64,000 bases of DNA from RGIG9608 sp045602425 (GCA_045602425.1 JAZSBO010000006.1:127456-191455), one strand, 5' to 3'. Positions 44,296 to 54,330 are shown, counted from the stretch's first letter. Numbers and translations: made by a program. The notes: generated by a model not told the origin, from the letters alone.

Positions 44296-45396
44296 CTATA
44301 CATTAAATCGAAAATGCAGAATATCACCATCTTGCACTACATATTCTTTTCCCTCAACACTCAATTTTCCAGCCTCCCTACAAGCCGTATCACTTCCTAA
44401 AAGCACATAATCTTCATACTTAATCACTTCAGCGCGAATAAATCCTTTCTCAAAATCAGTATGAATAATGCCCGCACATTGAGGAGCTTTTGAACCACGA
44501 ATAAATGTCCACGCACGCGATTCGTCAGCCCCTGTTGTAAAATACGTTTGTAAATCAAGTAATTTATAAGCTGCACGAATTAAACGAGTGCCACCTGATT
44601 CAGCTAAACCAATTTCTTCCAAAAACATCTGACGATCTTCGTACGACTCTAATTCTGCAATCTCAGATTCAACTTTCGCTGAGATAATCAAAACTTCTGC
44701 ATTTTCATCTTTCACTGCTTCACGCACTTGTTCTACATATTTATTTCCATCAACAACCGATTTCTCATCTACATTACAAACATACAAAACAGGCTTATTG
44801 GTTAATAAAAATAAATCGCGGACATTTTTTTCTTCTTCTTTTTCCAAAATTACAGTTCTCGCAGATTTTCCTTGCTCCAACGCCGCTTTATAACGCAACA
44901 ATATTTCATATAATACTTTTGCATTTTTATCGCCACCAGTCTGTGCTTGTTTTTGAACTTTCTTAATCTGATTTTCAATAGTTTCTAAATCTTTTAGCTG
45001 TAATTCAGTATCAATAATTTCTTTATCTCTAACAGGATTAACAGTACCATCAACATGTACAATATTATCATCGTCGAAACATCGTAATATATGGAGGATA
45101 GCATCTGTTTCTCTGATATTTGCAAGGAATTTATTCCCCAAACCTTCTCCTTTACTAGCACCTTTTACCAAACCTGCGATATCAACTATTTTTACTGTTG
45201 TTGGAATCACACGCTCAGGATTATCAATCTCCGCCAATTTATTTAATCTATCATCAGGTACATTTATAACCCCCACATTAGGTTCTATTGTACAAAAAGG
45301 GAAATTAGCCGATTGAGCTTTTGAATTTGAAAGACAATTAAATATTGTAGATTTTCCTACATTAGGCAATCCTACTATTCCACATTGTAACGACAT
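44296..45396 (-). CDS. ychF: Redox-regulated ribosome-binding ATPase YchF
   Basis: Obg-family P-loop protein that prefers ATP over GTP and binds ribosomes; it is linked to translation quality and oxidative stress. The 366-residue protein has GLPNVGKST (G1), DIAGLVKGASKGEGLGNKFL (G3 with extended loop), a helical coiled-coil insert (about 130-200), and a C-terminal TGS domain with HTDFEKGFIRAEVIKYEDY. The start is 11 bases after ahcY. Confidence 0.97.
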   Translation of the reverse strand: MSLQCGIVGLPNVGKSTIFNCLSNSKAQSANFPFCTIEPNVGVINVPDDRLNKLAEIDNPERVIPTTVKIVDIAGLVKGASKGEGLGNKFLANIRETDAILHILRCFDDDNIVHVDGTVNPVRDKEIIDTELQLKDLETIENQIKKVQKQAQTGGDKNAKVLYEILLRYKAALEQGKSARTVILEKEEEKNVRDLFLLTNKPVLYVCNVDEKSVVDGNKYVEQVREAVKDENAEVLIISAKVESEIAELESYEDRQMFLEEIGLAESGGTRLIRAAYKLLDLQTYFTTGADESRAWTFIRGSKAPQCAGIIHTDFEKGFIRAEVIKYEDYVLLGSDTACREAGKLSVEGKEYVVQDGDILHFRFNV

Positions 45397-45407
45397 TTTT
45401 TCTTTTT

Positions 45408-46829
45408 TTAATATCTATAAATATCAGATTTATAAGGGCCATCAATCGAAACTCCGATATAATCCGCTTGTTTCTGAGTCAATTTTGTAAGTTTCACACC
45501 AATTCTTTCCAAATGCAAACGAGCAACTTCTTCGTCCAACTTTTTAGGCAAACAATAAACATTTGTTTCGTACTTATTTGTAAAAAGTTCTATTTGAGCC
45601 AATGTTTGATTTGTAAAAGAATTACTCATTACAAAAGATGGATGACCTGTAGCACAACCCAAATTTACCAAACGACCATCGGCAAGCAACAAAATCGAAT
45701 GTCCATCTGGGAAAGTATATTTATCTACTTGTGGTTTAATATTCACACATTCAATTCCCTCGTAATTTTTCAATTTTTCTACTTGAATTTCGTTATCAAA
45801 ATGACCGATATTGCAGACGATTGCTCCATCGCGCATTTTTTCGATATGCTCAATTCGGATAATATCGCAGTTTCCCGTTGTAGTAACATAGATATCGCCT
45901 TCATCAAGTGCATCTTCAACGGTTTTTACTTCAAAGCCTTCCATTGCAGCTTGCAATGCACATATTGGGTCAATTTCCGTAACAATCACACGAGCGCCAT
46001 ACGAACGCATTGAATGAGCGCAACCTTTACCAACATCGCCATATCCACAAACAACAGCCACCTTTCCTGCAATCATCACATCGGTTGCGCGTTTGATACC
46101 ATCAGCTAATGACTCACGACATCCATAAAGATTGTCAAATTTTGATTTCGTTACAGAATCATTGACATTGAAAGCAGGGAAAAGCAAACGTCCTTCTTGC
46201 ATCATTTGATACAATCTGTGAACACCAGTGGTAGTTTCCTCCGATACTCCGCGAATCTCGGGCACCATCCTGCCAAAGAATGAAGAATCTGCCTTCAACA
46301 CTTTTTTCAAAATGGCATACAACTCTTTTTCATCTTCTCCATGTACTTCCTTGTCCAAAACTGTAGGATTTTTTTCTGCTTCATATCCTAAATGAATCAT
46401 CAGTGTAGCATCGCCACCATCGTCAACAATTACATTTGGACCTTTTCCGCCAGGGAAAGTTAAAGCTTGTAACGTGCACCACCAATATTCTTCGAGCGAC
46501 TCGCCTTTCCAAGCAAACACGGGCACACCTTTTGCGGCGACAGCCGCCGCTGCATGATCCTGAGTCGAATAAATATTACAACTTGCCCAACGGACTTCGG
46601 CTCCCAATTCCACCAATGTTTCTATCAACATTGCCGTTTGAATCGTCATGTGCAAAGAACCCGAAATACGAGCTCCAGTCAAAGGTTTCTCTTTTCCGTA
46701 TTTTTTACGCAAAGCCATCAAACCTGGCATTTCACCTTCGGCTAACACCAATTCTTTACGACCAAAATCGGCTAACGAGATATCGGCAACTTTGTAAGAC
46801 AATTCTGAAAATAATTTTTTCATCATCAT
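45408..46829 (-). CDS. ahcY: S-adenosylhomocysteinase
   Basis: Splits S-adenosylhomocysteine into adenosine and homocysteine, removing the product inhibitor of methyltransferases. The chain has the N-terminal substrate domain with ARISGSLHMTIQTA, STQDHAAAA, the NAD domain AVVCGYGDVGKG, and the C-terminal SIDGPYKSDIYRY. The frame opens further upstream, but a TAATTTTG box at 46844-46851 makes a start before it unlikely. Three ATG codons follow in a row (46829, 46826, 46823); the first gives 473 residues, the third begins MKKLFSEL and is equally possible. It heads the ahcY-ychF-pagL-like operon. Confidence 0.95.
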   Translation of the reverse strand: MMMKKLFSELSYKVADISLADFGRKELVLAEGEMPGLMALRKKYGKEKPLTGARISGSLHMTIQTAMLIETLVELGAEVRWASCNIYSTQDHAAAAVAAKGVPVFAWKGESLEEYWWCTLQALTFPGGKGPNVIVDDGGDATLMIHLGYEAEKNPTVLDKEVHGEDEKELYAILKKVLKADSSFFGRMVPEIRGVSEETTTGVHRLYQMMQEGRLLFPAFNVNDSVTKSKFDNLYGCRESLADGIKRATDVMIAGKVAVVCGYGDVGKGCAHSMRSYGARVIVTEIDPICALQAAMEGFEVKTVEDALDEGDIYVTTTGNCDIIRIEHIEKMRDGAIVCNIGHFDNEIQVEKLKNYEGIECVNIKPQVDKYTFPDGHSILLLADGRLVNLGCATGHPSFVMSNSFTNQTLAQIELFTNKYETNVYCLPKKLDEEVARLHLERIGVKLTKLTQKQADYIGVSIDGPYKSDIYRY

Positions 46830-46843
46830 ATATTTTAAATATG

Positions 46844-46851
46844 CAAAATTA
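46844..46851 (-). promoter_or_regulatory. Putative -7 box for ahcY
   Basis: TAATTTTG on the minus strand fits TAnnTTTG; 14 bases before the first of three ATG codons. It rejects the long N-terminal reading of ahcY. Confidence 0.55.
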
Positions 46852-46862
46852 AATATTTTAGG

Positions 46863-46904
46863 ATAAAAAAGAAAGGAAGTTACCTTTTTGCAACTTCCTC
46901 TCTT
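46863..46904 (-). terminator. Terminator of the susC-susD operon
   Basis: On the minus strand AAGAGAGGAAGTT pairs with AACTTCCTTTCTT around a ten-base loop (one mismatch) and is followed by six T. It lies 19 bases past the susD stop. Confidence 0.82.
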
Positions 46905-46922
46905 CATATTAAAGTATTTATT

Positions 46923-48707
46923 TTACAAGTTATTTTTAGGTATCACTAAACCATCAGGACCCTTTGTCCAACCTGCAGAAATATCCCACCAAAGAGGATT
47001 ACCTGCTTCGTTAATTCCTCCTTCACATTTTGGTAATACGTAAGTATTATAGTTTTCTAAATCATCAGCTAACGTAGGAGCTTCATCGTGTGGGATACGG
47101 CGAATCTGAATTTCATCATCTACACGTCCTACTGTCCATAAATTAATTTTAACAGGGAACATTCTTGGATATCCTGTACGACGGAAGTTTGTCCACGCTT
47201 CTAATCCCATTGGAAAATTTGCTATCCACTTTTGAGTAATAATTTTTTCTAATTTCAATTCTTTATCATCACTTTCTTCCCATTTTACCCCTACATTAAC
47301 ACGACCTTCTATATTATTATCTTGGTCAAAATAGTCTACATAATTAACTTTTTTAACCGATGTTTTTTCTTTATAAGAGAAGAATTTACCAACTTCACCT
47401 ATATCAGAGAATCCTCGACGAATACCAGCCTCATAGAATTCTTGAGCTGTTCCTCCCATATTCCATCCTCTTAAAGCACCTTCTGCACGACAGAACAATA
47501 CCTCGGCAACTTTTATCCAAGGATATGACATTTTAGAAGCAACATTTTCTAACGATAATGATGAATATGCCAAATAAGGATTTTCTTTAACAGATGAACG
47601 TGTACGCAACATTACTCCTTGACGAATACCTACATATTGAGTCCCTTTTGGAGCTGAAATAGCATTTGTTCGTCTGTCATAAACATGATCTTGCATACCA
47701 GGAGTTCCTCCCAATCCATTTTTAAGAAAATAATGCTCTAACAATGGATGTTCATAGCGTTTTAAAATATTTTCTAATGTAGCACCCAAACGAATATCAT
47801 TCCATGAATTAGCAATCACAAATAAAGGATGATTTTGTCCTTGTTCTCCTGAAGGATATATTTGAAGATTTTCTTCTGCACTGAATGCTATATCAGCATC
47901 ATCTTCTTCCAATACACCTATTTCATGATTTATAACACGTTCAGCAATTTCTTGAGCTTTAGCTGGTTGAACATTTGCCATTGTTATAGCCATACGTAAC
48001 TGAACAGAGTTCGCAAATTTCACCCAACGCTGCCATTCCCACGAACATGGAGATCCCTTTTCTTTCCCTTCAACTTTCATCAACTGTGCAACAGTTGGTT
48101 GATATTTCATTAAAGTATCAACAGCCGATTGAAGATCAACAAGAATAGAATCGTAAGTTTCCTCACCTGAAGAATAATAGATAGGATAATTTTCTTTTAG
48201 CACTTTCATATCATGATAAGCTACAGGTCCCATAGCATCAGTCAAACATTGCATACTATAAGCATACATAATTTTACCAATAGCCGCCAAATCTGAACGT
48301 CCAAAAGATGTGCCATAAGCAATAGCAGGAGCTACCAACGCATATAATTTTGTAGATTCTCCACCTATACCACGTATAAATGGATTATTTGGATAATAAT
48401 ATGTAGTCGGCTGACGTCCATCATAATTATGAGTTTGAGAGAAATAACCAGCAAAAACATCTATACTTAAACTTCTTTGGTATTGATATTTGTGCATTCT
48501 TATATCTATCAGATAATCCATTGCCGTTTGCAACTGGCCTTCCATAGAAGCTTCAGTAACATCTGCCAATGCTACATTCGATCCATATCCACTTTTGTCA
48601 GTTCCATCATTTGTTCCATCACCTTGAACTCCATAGTTTACATCTTCACAAGCTACAAGAAAAGGTAGAAACAATAAAATTGTCAATAATCCTTTAATTT
48701 TATTCAT
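46923..48707 (-). CDS. SusD/RagB-family nutrient-binding lipoprotein
   Basis: Surface lipoprotein that caps a SusC channel and helps bind the ligand. The 594-residue chain starts MNKIKGLLTILLFLPFLVAC (lipobox LVAC); a start 12 bases earlier adds MGIT and is less likely. The body is helical with tetratricopeptide-like segments such as LAAIGKIMYAYSMQCLTDAMGPVAYHDM, and the C-terminal part (VAEVLFCRAEGALRGWNMGG onwards) is like the SusD-like_2 subgroup. Ligand unknown; there are no neighbouring carbohydrate or protease genes to guide. Starts 38 bases after susC. Confidence 0.93.
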   Translation of the reverse strand: MNKIKGLLTILLFLPFLVACEDVNYGVQGDGTNDGTDKSGYGSNVALADVTEASMEGQLQTAMDYLIDIRMHKYQYQRSLSIDVFAGYFSQTHNYDGRQPTTYYYPNNPFIRGIGGESTKLYALVAPAIAYGTSFGRSDLAAIGKIMYAYSMQCLTDAMGPVAYHDMKVLKENYPIYYSSGEETYDSILVDLQSAVDTLMKYQPTVAQLMKVEGKEKGSPCSWEWQRWVKFANSVQLRMAITMANVQPAKAQEIAERVINHEIGVLEEDDADIAFSAEENLQIYPSGEQGQNHPLFVIANSWNDIRLGATLENILKRYEHPLLEHYFLKNGLGGTPGMQDHVYDRRTNAISAPKGTQYVGIRQGVMLRTRSSVKENPYLAYSSLSLENVASKMSYPWIKVAEVLFCRAEGALRGWNMGGTAQEFYEAGIRRGFSDIGEVGKFFSYKEKTSVKKVNYVDYFDQDNNIEGRVNVGVKWEESDDKELKLEKIITQKWIANFPMGLEAWTNFRRTGYPRMFPVKINLWTVGRVDDEIQIRRIPHDEAPTLADDLENYNTYVLPKCEGGINEAGNPLWWDISAGWTKGPDGLVIPKNNL

Positions 48708-48745
48708 TGTAATTCCCATAATATCTCAAATTAAAATTTTTCTAA

Positions 48746-51700
48746 TTAGAACGTAACTTTTATATTTAAACCATAACTTCTTGTAGTAGGGAATGCAAAA
48801 GCATCAATACCACCAGCACCATTCGCTGTAGAAGAAGATATATCTGGATCCATAGGAGCTGCTTTATACAAGAAACACAAGTTTCGTGCCACAAAAGACA
48901 AGGATAGGTTTTTAGAATTTCCTAATAAGTTTCTAAAAGTATATCCAACAGACAACTCTCTCAAGCGTAAGTTTGATGCATCATACACATATTTATCAGT
49001 CGGTGTAGTACCTATTGATTGATAATATTTTTCAACACTAACATACTGTCTATCTGGCAATTGAATATATCCATCACGATCAACTCCTGTAGCCTCCGAA
49101 ACTCCCCAATAATCTAATTTAGCTTGAGTATATGAAAGAACTTTTCCTCCGATTTTTCCATCTAACAAGAAGTAGAAAGTAAAATCTTTATAACTGAAGG
49201 TATTATTCCAACCATAGAAAAATGGTGACATAGAATTTCCTGCATAATGATCAATTGCTGAAGCAACTAATGATGAAGTGTTAATTACACCATTATCATC
49301 TCGATTCCATGTACGAGTATAAAGGTCTCCATAAGAAGCACCTGGTTTAAATTTAATTAAGAAACCTGCCATATCCCAACCCATAGTATACTCTTTTCCA
49401 TCATCATAAGTTGAAAGGATCTTATTTGCATTATAAGAGAAGTTCAAACCTGTTTTCCAAGAGAAATCTTTTGTAATATTCCAATTATAGTTAGCTGTAA
49501 ACTCAATACCTGTATTTCTAATTTTACCAGAGTTAACAGGACGACTCACACCTGCTTGTGTGGATGTAGATAAATATTGATTTGCCAACACACTATAATA
49601 ATAAGTCACATCAAAATCAAATGCATTATTAAACAAAGCCATGTCATAACCTACCTCAAAAGAACGAGTTGTTTCTGGTTGAGGATCGTCAAATTCCATA
49701 GAAGCTCCACTATATTCTCCTGTAACAGGATTATATGTATAAGAACCATACAACGAATTAGGGATAGAGTTACCTACTTCAGAATACGAAGTTCTTAACT
49801 TCATCATATTAATTTTTTTATTTTTGATATTGAACAAATCTTTTAACAAGAAGTTTGCTCCAACAGAATAATAACCAAATGAAGTCTTAGCAGGTTTAGT
49901 ACGAACTTTACCATCTTTACCTATTAAAGGCTCACCATTTTCATCCTTTAACGTTACAACACTATTTTTAAATTGTTGAAAAGCTTTAGACCAGTCGTGA
50001 CGATAACTTGCATCAATATAAGCCTTATCCCAAAGACCAACCTGAACAGAAGCGAATACACCAGCATTCCAGTTGTCGCTCCAACTTTCTGACGCACTAT
50101 AACCTGCATCATAATGTCCGTCATAACGAGTTCCCGAACGCCAATAATCCCAATTATCAAATGCGAAGTAGTTAACTAAACCTGCAGTATCCGCACCACC
50201 CGAAATGGAGAATCCATTATAGTTTATCTTATTATAACTACCTCCAACTGTAGCATTTACATCTATTATATCAGCAAATTTTCTATTAAATGTAATGATA
50301 AAGTCTGTAAATAACTCCACATTCTTACCTTGAGCAATATAATAAGATGAAGTATTTACTTGCTTAAACATAGCTGTTGCATATCTACCCGATTCGTCCT
50401 TCGTATCTGTTTGGTCTCGACTAAAACGAACTTGGGCATTCAACCCATCTATAATTTTCACATTAGCAGAACCATTTAATATTAAACGATTTGTGGTACG
50501 ATATGAAAACGTTTTATTCAACAACCAATAAGGGTTATTATAATTTTCATCGCTCCAAGCCCAATTCTGAATATCTTGTCCTAACAATCTTGTATAAAAA
50601 GAGTTACCAATAGTTGCATCAGCTACTGTAGTTGCCACACGTTTATAATTAGCTCTAAAGTAACTCATATCAATATCTCGCCCAACTTTGTAAATAGCAT
50701 ACAATGGGTTAAAACCCTCTCCTGAATTAGGGACATTTTCCACTTTTTGATTAATATAATTAGCAGAGATGTCTATTTTTAGATATTTCTTAAATAAAAG
50801 AAAGTTTTGTTTAAAGAACAAATTATGACGGGAGAATGTATTATTCTCTTGAATACCATTAGCCGTAGTATTACCATAAGAGAAATAAGATTGAGCATTT
50901 TCAGATCCACCATTAATAGATATAGTATTATTAAAATTAGTACCTAATTTAAAATAATTTCCAATATTATCTTGTGGAGTTGTTGTGAAATATGGCATAT
51001 ATGCAGAATATAATTGTTTTTCTGCAGATGTATAGTTTGCCAATTTCTTTTTGTTCCAATTCAATGAAGTAACTTGATATCCAGTAGAAGCATTACCCAA
51101 CACATTACCTCCATATACATTCTGAAGTTTTGGAAGGCACAACGGAGTCTCAAACGTAGTATTGCTTGAGAGATCCACACGAACAGCACCCTCACGACCT
51201 GTTTTTGTAGTAATAAGAACAACACCGTTATTCGCCTTACTACCATAAAGAGCAGCAGCATTTGCTCCTTTCAACACAGTAACACTAGCAATATCATCAG
51301 AGTTAATATTTGACAATGGGTCACCACCATCACGACCTCCACTATAAACCATATCACCAACGCCTACTTGACCAGAAGCCCCATTAGACATCGGAATACC
51401 ATCTATTACAATTAATGCGTCATTATTACCTAAAAGAGAAGTCTGACCACGCAAAGTAATTTTTGAAGATCCACCTCCTGCACCTGAAGAGTTTGGAGTA
51501 ATAACCAAACCAGCCATTTTTCCTTGAAGAGATGTCGCTAAATGCGAATCTTTAGCACGAGTTAATTCAGCTCCAGAAACAGATTGAGTTGCATAGGTCA
51601 AGGATTTAGCCTTCTTTTCGATACCCATTGCCGTTACCACAACCTCTTCCAAAACTTCATTATCAGGTTCCATCTTTATATGGAAAGCAGTATTTTTTCC

Positions 51701-52000
51701 TACTGTCATTTCTTGATCTTGATAACCAAGATAAGAGAAAACCAAAACGTCCTTTGGGCCAGAAACCGAAATCTCAAAATTTCCATCAAAATCTGTCACT
51801 GTACCAACAGTCGTTCCCTTAATTTGAACACTTGCTCCAATAAGAGGTTCATTAAACTCATCAACGATTACACCTCCGATTTTTTGAGCATTCGCATACG
51901 AAATCGCTCCCAAAAGAGAAATCACTAAAAACATTCTTGCATTCAAGAACGTTTTTCTCACGAAAGCTCCACACTTAAAACACGCTTCTACTTTTTTCAT
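48746..52000 (-). CDS. SusC/RagA-family TonB-dependent transporter
   Basis: Outer-membrane channel that imports large nutrients with energy from TonB. The start at 52000 gives a long signal region ending ISYANAQ and a 1084-residue chain; the reading frame opens 75 bases earlier with an implausible Ile/Phe-rich stretch. Domains: N-terminal carboxypeptidase-like regulatory domain (about 39-115, GGVIVDEFNEPLIGASV and TDFDGNFEI), plug domain with LQGKMAGLVITPNS and VIDGIPMS, then a 22-strand barrel ending YGLNIKVTF. No ECF sigma/anti-sigma or hybrid sensor genes are adjacent. Upstream (52001-52189) is T-rich non-coding sequence with no consensus promoter. Confidence 0.94.
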   Translation of the reverse strand: MKKVEACFKCGAFVRKTFLNARMFLVISLLGAISYANAQKIGGVIVDEFNEPLIGASVQIKGTTVGTVTDFDGNFEISVSGPKDVLVFSYLGYQDQEMTVGKNTAFHIKMEPDNEVLEEVVVTAMGIEKKAKSLTYATQSVSGAELTRAKDSHLATSLQGKMAGLVITPNSSGAGGGSSKITLRGQTSLLGNNDALIVIDGIPMSNGASGQVGVGDMVYSGGRDGGDPLSNINSDDIASVTVLKGANAAALYGSKANNGVVLITTKTGREGAVRVDLSSNTTFETPLCLPKLQNVYGGNVLGNASTGYQVTSLNWNKKKLANYTSAEKQLYSAYMPYFTTTPQDNIGNYFKLGTNFNNTISINGGSENAQSYFSYGNTTANGIQENNTFSRHNLFFKQNFLLFKKYLKIDISANYINQKVENVPNSGEGFNPLYAIYKVGRDIDMSYFRANYKRVATTVADATIGNSFYTRLLGQDIQNWAWSDENYNNPYWLLNKTFSYRTTNRLILNGSANVKIIDGLNAQVRFSRDQTDTKDESGRYATAMFKQVNTSSYYIAQGKNVELFTDFIITFNRKFADIIDVNATVGGSYNKINYNGFSISGGADTAGLVNYFAFDNWDYWRSGTRYDGHYDAGYSASESWSDNWNAGVFASVQVGLWDKAYIDASYRHDWSKAFQQFKNSVVTLKDENGEPLIGKDGKVRTKPAKTSFGYYSVGANFLLKDLFNIKNKKINMMKLRTSYSEVGNSIPNSLYGSYTYNPVTGEYSGASMEFDDPQPETTRSFEVGYDMALFNNAFDFDVTYYYSVLANQYLSTSTQAGVSRPVNSGKIRNTGIEFTANYNWNITKDFSWKTGLNFSYNANKILSTYDDGKEYTMGWDMAGFLIKFKPGASYGDLYTRTWNRDDNGVINTSSLVASAIDHYAGNSMSPFFYGWNNTFSYKDFTFYFLLDGKIGGKVLSYTQAKLDYWGVSEATGVDRDGYIQLPDRQYVSVEKYYQSIGTTPTDKYVYDASNLRLRELSVGYTFRNLLGNSKNLSLSFVARNLCFLYKAAPMDPDISSSTANGAGGIDAFAFPTTRSYGLNIKVTF

Positions 52001-52189
52001 AAAAATTAAAAAATATTCAACATTTATAAAATAATAATCTATTGATTTACAAAAGAATATAAAAATCTCTATCAAAAACGGAATTTTTAAAACATCCTTT
52101 TACATCAAATTTGCGGTAAAGGTAATTGTTTTTTTTATCTTTTTAGTAAATAAAGTTCTTTTTTTTGTTTTTTTTAAATTTTATTCAAA

Positions 52190-52810
52190 TCAAAACAAAG
52201 AGTAAACAATGCCAGCTAAGGATAAAACAATTATCAAGCTGCCCGTTATTTTATTTACAAACCACAAACCACGAACATTTATTTTCTTTCGAAAAATATC
52301 AACAACAGAATTTAAAAATAGCCACCAAGAAAAAGCACCTACCAAAATTGATAACAATCCAATCGTTACATATTCAAAAGAATCTTGCGGAGCAAAAAAA
52401 GAAAATCTTGCAAAGAAACCTATAAATAAAAGTAATATCAACGGATTAGTTATACATAAAGCAAATGCAGAAACATACGCACCAAAATAATTACTTTTAC
52501 TTCGTTTTTGAACTGATAATTGACGTACAGGATTACTCCTAAATATATATATACCAAAAAGTAGCACCACAAAACTTGCTACTAATTGAATTACCATCTT
52601 GTACTCTTCAATAAAAGACTCTACAAAGCTCAAACAGAAAGCCGCAATCAACGAATAAATAAGATCAGATGTTGTAGCACCTAAACCAGAAATAATACCA
52701 TACCATTTTCCTTTATTAAGTGTACGCTGGATACATAAAACTCCGATCGGTCCCACTGGAACGGAAACCAACAATCCAATAAAAAAACCTTTTAATATAT
52801 AATCCAACAT
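52190..52810 (-). CDS. LysE/RhtB-family amino-acid exporter
   Basis: A 206-residue inner-membrane protein with six predicted helices and the family opening FIGLLVSVPVGPIGVLC, then GLGATTSDLIYSLIAA and a central ITNPLILLLFIGFF segment. LysE members export basic amino acids or homoserine lactone-type molecules; the substrate here is unknown. An ATG at 52810 is chosen; a GTG directly before it is possible. It follows miaA by three bases. Confidence 0.9.
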   Translation of the reverse strand: MLDYILKGFFIGLLVSVPVGPIGVLCIQRTLNKGKWYGIISGLGATTSDLIYSLIAAFCLSFVESFIEEYKMVIQLVASFVVLLFGIYIFRSNPVRQLSVQKRSKSNYFGAYVSAFALCITNPLILLLFIGFFARFSFFAPQDSFEYVTIGLLSILVGAFSWWLFLNSVVDIFRKKINVRGLWFVNKITGSLIIVLSLAGIVYSLF

Positions 52811-52813
52811 CAC

Positions 52814-53722
52814 TTATGCTAACTGTTGCATTAAATAATCCTCTATTTCGCTATAATCTGAAGGACGAAACCAACAAATTGATTTATCTTTATTAAACCA
52901 AGATATTTGTTTTTTTGCATAATTCCGCGTATTCTGTTTGATTTTATTTATTGCAAAATCCTTTGTCCATACTCCATCAAAATATTTAAAAAATTCTTTA
53001 TAACCAACCGTATCTAAAGCATTTTCTCCTTTATACAACATCAAACTACGCACCTCATCTTCTAAGCCAATTGAGATCATCTCATCAACACGTTCATTAA
53101 TCCTATTATAAAGTTCTTCTCTTTCTCTATTTAATCCTATTTTAAGAATACGAAATGGACGCTCTTTTTTTGTTTGTTTATGAAAAGAAGAAAATGGACG
53201 TTTTGTCATCATATAAATTTCTAAAGCATGAATTATTCTTTTTGCATTTCGCAAATCTACTTTATTATAATAAACAGGATCAACCAAACGTAATTGATTT
53301 CTTAAAAAATCAAGACCTTTTTCCTTATAAACCATCTGCATCTCTTCACGGACGACAGGATCTATAGTGGGCAAATCGTCGATTCCATTACAAACAGCAT
53401 CAATGTACAACATCGAACCTCCAACTAAAAAAACAATATCATTTTTCAAAAATAAATCAGACAATAACGATAGCACATCTAATTCATATTGTCCACAACT
53501 ATAACTTTCAGTTATTGATTTATTTCCTATAAAATAATGTGCAACTCGTTTTAGTTGCACATCTGTAGGAGCTGCTGTTCCTATTTTTAGTTCCCTATAA
53601 AATTGTCGAGAATCTGCAGATACAATAGGAGACTTCAGTTTTTCAGCCAAACGTAAACTCAACTCTGTTTTCCCAACACCAGTTGGTCCTAATAATACCA
53701 CCAAAGTTTTCCCCTCCTGCAT
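52814..53722 (-). CDS. miaA: tRNA dimethylallyltransferase
   Basis: MiaA transfers a dimethylallyl group from DMAPP to N6 of adenine 37 in tRNAs reading codons that start with U. The 302-residue protein has P-loop LLGPTGVGKTEL (about 10-21), the DSRQFYRELKIGTA motif (about 37-50), LVGGSMLYIDAV, and the C-terminal KQISWFNKD. Located 13 bases after the pRiA4b-like gene. Bacteroidota often have two miaA copies, and only one is visible here. Its substrate DMAPP depends on dxr found 17 kb away. Confidence 0.95.
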   Translation of the reverse strand: MQEGKTLVVLLGPTGVGKTELSLRLAEKLKSPIVSADSRQFYRELKIGTAAPTDVQLKRVAHYFIGNKSITESYSCGQYELDVLSLLSDLFLKNDIVFLVGGSMLYIDAVCNGIDDLPTIDPVVREEMQMVYKEKGLDFLRNQLRLVDPVYYNKVDLRNAKRIIHALEIYMMTKRPFSSFHKQTKKERPFRILKIGLNREREELYNRINERVDEMISIGLEDEVRSLMLYKGENALDTVGYKEFFKYFDGVWTKDFAINKIKQNTRNYAKKQISWFNKDKSICWFRPSDYSEIEDYLMQQLA

Positions 53723-53735
53723 GATTCTTAACGAA

Positions 53736-54272
53736 TTAAAAATCAGAATCGTTAAAATCTATATTTTCAAAACCTTCTGCATCCAACTCGTCTGCACTAA
53801 AATCATCATCACCATAAAAATCTAAATCCACAACATCCATTTCTTTTGTTGAAAAATCATCAAACGCCTGTAGCTGAATAGGCGGATTGCCTTTAGACAA
53901 TGAACAAACTGCTTGCTCTTGGTTTGTCCCTAATATAATTTCACGTAATTCAATAAAGAAATTTCTATCAGAAACATTATCAAATAAATATAACAAACGC
54001 TGTTTTTCTTCTGTAATCAAATCACGCAATTCTACTTTATCCATTACTAAATTATCGTATTCAGAACTTGAATCTATTTCAAATAAAGTAACCTCTTGCT
54101 CACGCTCCCATTGATCGGAACACAAGAAAAATGAAGTAACCTGATTCTTTTCATAACCAACAGAATCTAAAATCGCATTATGAAAATCAAAAAAAGTTGC
54201 ATCTGCATCAATTTTTATTTCTCTGTAAAAATTATCCACTTCGTCAGAGAATATTACAAATCTATATACCAT
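53736..54272 (-). CDS. pRiA4b ORF-3-like protein with acidic tail
   Basis: A 178-residue soluble protein. Residues about 1-110 have the pattern of the plasmid pRiA4b ORF-3 family (MVYRFVIFSDEVDNFYREI, DFHNAILDSVGYEKN, SFFLCSDQWERE), a fold of unknown role that is found on chromosomes as well as plasmids. The last 45 residues are almost all Asp, Glu, Phe and Ser. A full-consensus promoter starts the operon here, and miaA and lysE follow. No mobile-element features are near despite the family name. Confidence 0.8.
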   Translation of the reverse strand: MVYRFVIFSDEVDNFYREIKIDADATFFDFHNAILDSVGYEKNQVTSFFLCSDQWEREQEVTLFEIDSSSEYDNLVMDKVELRDLITEEKQRLLYLFDNVSDRNFFIELREIILGTNQEQAVCSLSKGNPPIQLQAFDDFSTKEMDVVDLDFYGDDDFSADELDAEGFENIDFNDSDF

Positions 54273-54295
54273 GTTTTTTCTTATTAAAATTGAGT

Positions 54296-54326
54296 CAAAA
54301 ATAATGTTTTAATATGAACTATCAAA
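54296..54326 (-). promoter_or_regulatory. Promoter of the pRiA4b-like/miaA/lysE operon
   Basis: On the minus strand TTTG (54326-54323), exactly 19 bases, TATTTTTG (54303-54296). Both elements and the spacing match the Bacteroides primary promoter; the ATG is 23 bases past the -7 box. Confidence 0.8.
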
Positions 54327-54330
54327 GGCT

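Noticed and set aside
46830..46907. N-terminal extension of ahcY to 46907
   Set aside because: It would start upstream of the TAATTTTG promoter box and adds a Phe/Lys-rich stretch absent from AhcY proteins.
52001..52075. N-terminal extension of the SusC-like protein to 52075
   Set aside because: Adds an Ile/Phe-rich stretch before a normal signal peptide; the ATG at 52000 gives the expected MKK start.
53736..54272. Plasmid or transposon remnant, suggested by the pRiA4b family name
   Set aside because: No transposase, inverted repeats, integrase or atypical composition around it; it has a standard chromosomal promoter and operon.
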